This document shows, one piece after another, positions 60,183 through 64,000 of a stretch of DNA of 64,000 bases; the first letter of the stretch is position 1; each line of letters opens with the position of its first letter. A program made the position numbers and the translations under genes. Origin of the DNA: Carya illinoinensis (Eukaryota > Streptophyta > Magnoliopsida > Fagales > Juglandaceae); NCBI RefSeq assembly GCF_018687715.1, contig NC_056761.1, positions 13,619,001 through 13,683,000 on the forward strand, written 5' to 3'. Below the pieces are notes generated by a model. It saw only the letters and a list, made by a program, of their open reading frames with translations. It searched no databases and was not told where the DNA came from.

Positions 60183-61805
60183 ATGACTGGTTGGACTAGA
60201 GACCACACATCTCGATTGTTTAGGACAAAATCATTGACATCTTTTAACTCTGCATCACCTTCTCTTGAATCATCATCTAACACTGATAGCATCATGGCTG
60301 AAAATGAACATCATGATAGGGATGTGGGAAATCCAAATAGAACACTTAGAGAATATTTGCATCCTGTTATGACCACCACCCCATCATGCATCATTACACT
60401 TTTGAATACTCATAATTTCATATTAAAACCTAGAATGATACCGTTATTGCCTCATTTTCATGGGATGGATTCTGAAAATCCCTACTTGCACCTCAAGGAA
60501 TTTGAGGAAGTATACTCCACATTTTTGGATCAAAATTGTACTGAGGAGATTGTTAGATTGAAGTTGTTTCCTTTTTCTCTCAAGGACAAAGCAAAAACAT
60601 GGTTGAATGCATTGAGGTTGAGATCCATTGGAACATGGCAAGAAATGCAAGCTGAATTTTTGAAAAAGTTTTTCCCAATGCATCGTACCAATGCTTTGAA
60701 AAGAAAAATCATGAATTTTTCTCAAAAAGAAAATGAAACTTTTTGTCAAACTTGGGAAAGGTTCAAAGATCTTTTAAATGCTTGTCCACACCATGGTTAC
60801 AAGAATTGGCGCATCATTAGTTTTTTTTTATGAAGCTTTGGTGCCTAAGATGCGACAATTTTTCGAAACCATGCGTAATGGAGAATTCTTTAATAATGAA
60901 CCGGAAGAAGCATTTGTATATTTTGATTACTTAGCTGAAAACGCTCAATCATTGGACACTTCTTGTGTCTATGATAGAGCTGAACCATTGAGGACTGTCA
61001 GTTGGGGGGTAAATATGTTTCAAATGAGGAGGATGATTTAAAAGCCAAATTTGCCTTATTGTCAAAAAAATTTGAGGCGATTGAGTTGAAGAAAGTGCAT
61101 GAAATTTAGGGTATTCCAAAACAAGGAAAATGTAACATTTGTGAGGATATTAGCCATGTAACATCTAAATGTCTTACTATTCCAGCTTTTAAAGAAGTTT
61201 TGTGTGATGCTTCTCATCCTGTTAACATGATTTCTAAGCCTTTTCCTGCACCATATTCTAACACTTATAATATAGGTTGGAGAAATCATCCTAATTTCAA
61301 CTGGAGAATTGATCATCCCACAAATTCAGCACATCCGGGAGCTGGTGCACCTCAATATTCAGTTCATACCCAGCAAAATGCACTAATTCTAGCCCCTAGA
61401 AAACCCATGGATGACCCATTTCAACAAATGGCTTCTAGTCTTCATCAGTTCATGCAAAGTCAAACCACCATAAATAACCAAACTTCTCAAGCCATCAATG
61501 ACATAAGGAATAATTTGACCAAGCTGAAGACAACCTTGAGTGCACAAGAGAAAGGAAAGTTCCCATCTCAACCCCAACCAAATCCTCAAGTCCAAATTGC
61601 TGCCATAGAGTCTTCATCTTCTTTAGAAACTAATGTTAGGACTTGCAAGGCTGTAATAACTCTCCGTAGTGGTAAAGAAGTTGATACATTGGGTAATGAA
61701 GTTGGCAAGAAAGGTGAAAGTTCCATTTCCAATGCACAAGGTAAAAATTTTGATGTTGATGTTTCTTTGGAACCAAACGTAACTCCTTTGGCACCCTTTC
61801 CTTAA
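60183..61805 (+). pseudogene. Athila gag, frameshifted
   Basis: The frame from about 60183 (first clear body near 60295, MAENEHHD) contains LREYLHPV, PLLPHFHGMDSENPYLHLKEF, VRLKLFPFSLKDKAKTWLN, FFPMHRTNALKRKI and CPHHGYKNW. It shifts at a run of nine T's near 60820-60830; the next frame carries EALVPKMRQFFETM and YFDYLAENAQS. A CCHC knuckle, CNICEDISHVTSKC, is at about 61132-61173. The final frame, 61200-61805, is Pro/Asn/Gln-rich with ITLRSGKEVD near the end, a conserved Athila gag-pol junction phrase. Role: particle formation and RNA packaging. Confidence 0.9.
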
Positions 61806-62440
61806 AGACTGGTTCCTTTACATAAAGATAAACATCATGCTGAGATTTTAGATATTTTAAGACAAGTGCGCATTAAGCAAATCTCCACATATGCCAAATT
61901 TTTGAAAGATTTGTGTACGGTTAAAAGAAGACTTAATGTGCAAAAGAAGGCATTTCCCACGGAACAAGTTAGTGCCATTATCCAATCCAATACTCCTCCT
62001 AAGTATAAAGATCCAGGTTCTCCAACAATAGCTTGTGTTATATGGAGCTCCAAAATAGGCTAAACACTACTAGACTTAGGTTCTAGTGTCAATTTCCTTT
62101 CTTATAACATGAACAACTTAGTTTAGGAGAGTTAAAACCAACTTCTATTATCTTGCAATTGGCCAACAGTTCAATTAAAAAGCCTAGGGGAGTGGTAGAA
62201 GATATGTTGGTGCAAGTGGATAAATTTTATTATCCCGTTGATTTTGTGGTACTAGATGTTCAATTAACTCCTCACTCTGTTTTTCTGGCACCCGTCATTT
62301 TAGGGAGGCCATTTTTGGCTACTTCCAATTCTTTGATAAATTGTCGAAGTTGCATTCTTAAATTGACTTTTGGAAATATGACGTTGGAGTTAAATGTATT
62401 CAACACTTGTAGGAAACCACAAGATTTGAAAGAACTCCAG
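61806..62440 (+). pseudogene. Athila aspartic protease, broken
   Basis: The region reads ILDILRQVRIKQISTYAKFLKDLC, a stop after 62060, then LLDLGSSVNFLSY (catalytic Asp kept, near 62070). The frame continues 62130-62440 with LQLANSSIKKPRGVVEDMLV, FYYPVDFVVLD and ILGRPFLATSNSLI. It would process Gag-Pol. Lesions: the stop at 62061 and a frame change near 62125. Confidence 0.87.
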
Positions 62441-62639
62441 GAAGTGAATTGTTTGGAATCCTTACTTGCTGAAGAAATTTTTTTATTAGAGCAAGAGAGT
62501 CAAATGGAACATATTTTACCTGGAACATTAGAAAATAGTGAGCTGTTGGATACTAATGCAGTAAATTCTAGTGCAAGTAGCAAAATGGACTCATTGTGGC
62601 GACTCAAGTTCGAAGATCTGCCACTTCAATCCATAAACC

Positions 62640-63750
62640 AGCAACCATCAGATGAAGTTCCTCCATCTCCAGTTTTGAAACCACTACCTGAATCGCTGAA
62701 ATATGTTTTTCTTGGCCCAACTAACACTTTTCCATGTATTATCTCATCTTTTTTGTCAGTTGAGCAAGAGGAGCAACTCCTACAGGTCCTCAAGCAACAT
62801 AAAGGAGCACTTGGATGTTTGATTGTCGACATTAAAGGAATTAGCCCCACCATTTGCACACATCGAATTTTCTTGGAGGAAAATTCATCACCAACTCAAG
62901 AGATGCAAAGGAGGTTGAATCCTACGATGAAGGAGGTGGTTAAAAATGAAGTATTGAAGCTCTTGGATGTAGGTATCATCTATCCCATCTCGAACAGTTA
63001 ATGGGTAAGTCCTACTCTCGAATAGTCAATGGGTAAGTCCTACTCAAATAGTTTCTAAGAAATCTGAGATTACAATTGTGAAAAATAAAAAAGATGAGTT
63101 AATTCCAACTAGGACCATCACAGGATGGCGCATGTGCATTGATTTTAGGAAACTAAATGCTGTCACAAGAAAGGACCATTTTCCATTACCATTTTTAGAC
63201 CAAACTTTGGAAATAGTTGCCAGCCATAGTTTTTATTATTTTCTTGATATTTTTTGGGATATTATCAAATTGAAATAGCCCCTGAAGACTAAGAAAAAAC
63301 TACTTTTACTTGCCCGTTTGGAACTTTTGCATTTAGGAAAATGCCCTTTGGACTTTGTAATGCACCCGCCACATTTCAGCGATGCATGTTAAGTATTTTC
63401 AGTGACATGGTTGAGCATATCTTGGAGGTGTTTATGGATGATTTTTCAGTCTATGGTAATTCTTTTGATGCATGCCTTACTCACCTCACTGCTGTTTTGG
63501 CTCGATGTGAAGAGAAAAATCTGCTTTTAAATTGGGAAAAATTCCATTTTATGGTACGGCAAGGTATTTTCCTTGGTCACATCATCTTAGCCCGAGGCAT
63601 TGAAGTTGACAAATCTAAAATTGATCTAATATTGACGTTACCAATTCCAAAATCAGTCAAAGATATTAGATCATTTTTGGGACATGCCGGGTTTTATAGG
63701 CATTTCATAAAAACTTTAGCTCCATATCGAGACCTTCGTGTGAGTTGTTA
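62640..63750 (+). pseudogene. Athila reverse transcriptase, broken
   Basis: The frame 62640-63000 covers the RT approach (PPSPVLKPLPESLKYVFL, HKGALGCLIVDIKGISPTIC). A 28-bp tandem duplication at 62990-63045 shifts the frame exactly before the VSPT motif. After stops, 63120-63280 has GWRMCIDFRKLNAVTRKDHF and FLDQTLE, a stop at 63277, then 63341-63751 has MPFGLCNAPATFQRCM, the catalytic FMDDFSVYG near 63433, GIFLGHII and RSFLGHAGFYRHFIK. The catalytic Asp pair is intact. Confidence 0.92.
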
Positions 63751-63751
63751 G

Positions 63752-64000
63752 TTAAGGATTTCGTGTTTAATTGGACTGATGCATTTCAAGTTGCTTTTGA
63801 GCAACTCAAATCTATGCTTGTCACTGCACCTATAATTCAACCACTTGACTGGTCATTGCCATTTGAGATCATGTGTGACACCAGTGACCTTGCCATAGGT
63901 GCTGTCCTTGGTCAGCAGAGAGGTAAGGTTCCATTTGTGATTTATTATGCAAGCAAAACACTTGATGTAGCTCAGAAAAATTACTCCACCATTGAAAAGG
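63752..64000 (+). pseudogene. Athila RNase H start, cut by the window edge
   Basis: After a frame change at 63750 the sequence encodes LVKDFVFNWTDAF, FEQLKSMLVTAPI, FEIMCDTSDLAIGAVLGQ and KNYSTIEK, the RT-RNase H connection and RNase H start. The catalytic Asp of MCDTSD is present. It continues beyond 64000. Confidence 0.88.

Larger units (their letters stand above)
58136..64000 (+). mobile_element. Athila-type Ty3/Gypsy element, 5' part, runs off window
   Basis: LTR, PBS, gag, PR, RT and RNase H start follow in order. The gag and RT motifs and the PBS point to the Athila lineage. The element interrupts the transposon ORF ending at 58135. INT and the 3' LTR lie beyond 64000. Frameshifts and stops in gag, between gag and PR, and in RT show it is inactive as read. 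Confidence 0.88.

Overview
This is a stretch of plant nuclear DNA, most likely from a eudicot. It contains Copia, Tat-type and Athila-type Gypsy elements, L1-type LINEs that carry an RNase H domain, hAT elements and a multi-exon leucine-rich-repeat receptor kinase with plant splice sites. A woody Fagales-like source is only a guess from the style of the repeats. I found one apparently intact host gene, an LRR receptor-like kinase (subfamily XII type) at 42750-47218 on the + strand. Nearly everything else is nested, decaying transposable elements. I saw no tRNA, rRNA, CRISPR or prokaryote-like operon.

Layout. 1-18425: a minus-strand Tat-lineage Gypsy element. Its 3' LTR (left side) was hit by a hAT transposon that runs off the left edge of the window and ends at 4120, and by a nearly full-length LINE (4215-9923, perfect 15-bp target duplication). 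The hAT first exon itself holds an 884-bp insertion. The Tat body carries an antisense ORF remnant, a 72-bp minisatellite, INT, RNase H, RT, PR and gag. 18426-25150: a mosaic of a second decayed LINE, an old piece of a GGAGTC-rich hAT family, and Gypsy RNase H/integrase debris with an LTR-like insertion. 25318-41010: a local segmental duplication (copies A and B, partial copy C) in which each copy collected its own insertions: a 2262-bp solo-LTR-like element and a MITE in A, a 5'-truncated LINE in B. Between A and B sits a clear 1871-bp hAT-type non-autonomous element with 12-bp inverted ends and a perfect 8-bp duplication. 41405-42227: MITE-like sequences upstream of the receptor kinase. 48395-52218: a Copia element with two 307-bp LTRs and a 5-bp duplication, lacking gag. 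52616-54000: a second Copia LTR plus gag. 54000-56730: AT-rich repeats and sequence rich in a TTYGAAYG-like motif. 56733-58135: decayed plant-transposon ORFs. 58136-64000: the 5' part of an Athila-type Gypsy element (LTR, PBS, gag, PR, RT, RNase H start), cut by the right edge.

How it fits together: the receptor kinase (signal peptide, about 25 LRRs, one transmembrane helix, non-RD kinase) is the only gene whose reading frame survives across all exons; its second intron hosts a transposon fragment. The transposon genes are broken by stops, frameshifts or lost catalytic residues, so the window mainly records the order of insertions, which is readable from target duplications and from the empty sites preserved in the duplicated copies. 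I did not find a convincing new biological system; the most unusual structures are the GGAGTC-armed hAT element, the Tat antisense ORF with its minisatellite, and the repeat-in-register exon structure of the receptor kinase.
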